From contig DAOUAJ010000354.1 of assembly GCA_034433615.1 (NCBI GenBank), positions 1 through 12,644 of the forward strand: a stretch of 12,644 bases of DNA, written 5' to 3'. Every line of letters begins with the position of its first letter. Positions within the stretch are counted from its first letter, which is position 1. Below are positions 12,644-12,644 of the stretch, piece after piece. A model generated the notes under the pieces. It was not told the origin of the DNA. It saw nothing but the letters and a program-made list of their open reading frames with translations, and ran no database searches. Both the position numbers and the translations under genes were made by a program. Source of the stretch: DAOUAJ01 sp034433615. Lineage in GTDB: Bacteria > Chloroflexota > Anaerolineae > DUEN01.

Positions 12644-12644
12644 T

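Overview
The window is GC-rich bacterial DNA. Its gene families (a fused transaldolase/phosphoglucose isomerase, a DUF4058 protein, a GAF/HisKA_3 sensor kinase, a small membrane protein with a CW-type cysteine pattern, SH3b-plus-proline-linker surface proteins, PIN toxins) are the mix I associate with Chloroflexota (Anaerolineae/Caldilineae-like). That placement is inference from gene content. I saw no rRNA, tRNA, CRISPR array or insertion sequence.

Left part (1-3170): the C-terminal end of a sugar-type ABC solute-binding protein runs into the window from the left. It converges, 13 bp away, on a complete cytoplasmic S9 prolyl-oligopeptidase-type peptidase on the minus strand. Divergent from the peptidase, behind a strong sigma-70-type promoter (TTGACG, 17 bp, TACAAT), lies a toxin-antitoxin-like pair: a helix-turn-helix antitoxin and an overlapping PIN-domain toxin.

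Scar region (about 3170-4140): this kilobase is a gene graveyard. On the minus strand an 81-codon methyltransferase head is joined directly to a PhzF head, which carries a one-base frameshift at its start and lacks its C-terminal two thirds. A well-formed minus-strand promoter and a 29-bp imperfect direct repeat lie upstream. On the plus strand a second strong promoter (TTGACA, 17 bp, CATAAT) with a 10-bp dyad leads into a 38-codon remnant of a second PIN toxin. An intact DUF4058 gene follows it.

Central part (5080-10763): an apparent operon of a 963-aa transaldolase-phosphoglucose isomerase fusion, a membrane sensor histidine kinase of 709 aa and a NarL/FixJ response regulator. The fusion and the kinase are 37 bp apart. 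That gap is almost filled by a perfect 12-bp hairpin whose 3' arm is the kinase ribosome-binding site, so kinase translation may depend on translation of the metabolic enzyme. Kinase and regulator genes overlap by 29 bp. The kinase has an N-terminal multi-helix membrane sensor with an unusual His/Glu cluster in its helices, then a coiled coil, a GAF domain and a HisKA_3/HATPase core.

Right part (10764-12644): a 125-aa single-helix membrane protein with a six-cysteine cytoplasmic-type tail follows the regulator. It converges on a minus-strand SH3b protein, cut by the right edge, that appears to contain three copies of a short beta-rich module. The sequence supports no single named system. The most unusual points are the ribosome-binding-site hairpin joining a carbon-metabolism enzyme to a sensor kinase, the kinase's uncharacterised membrane sensor, and the six-cysteine membrane protein.
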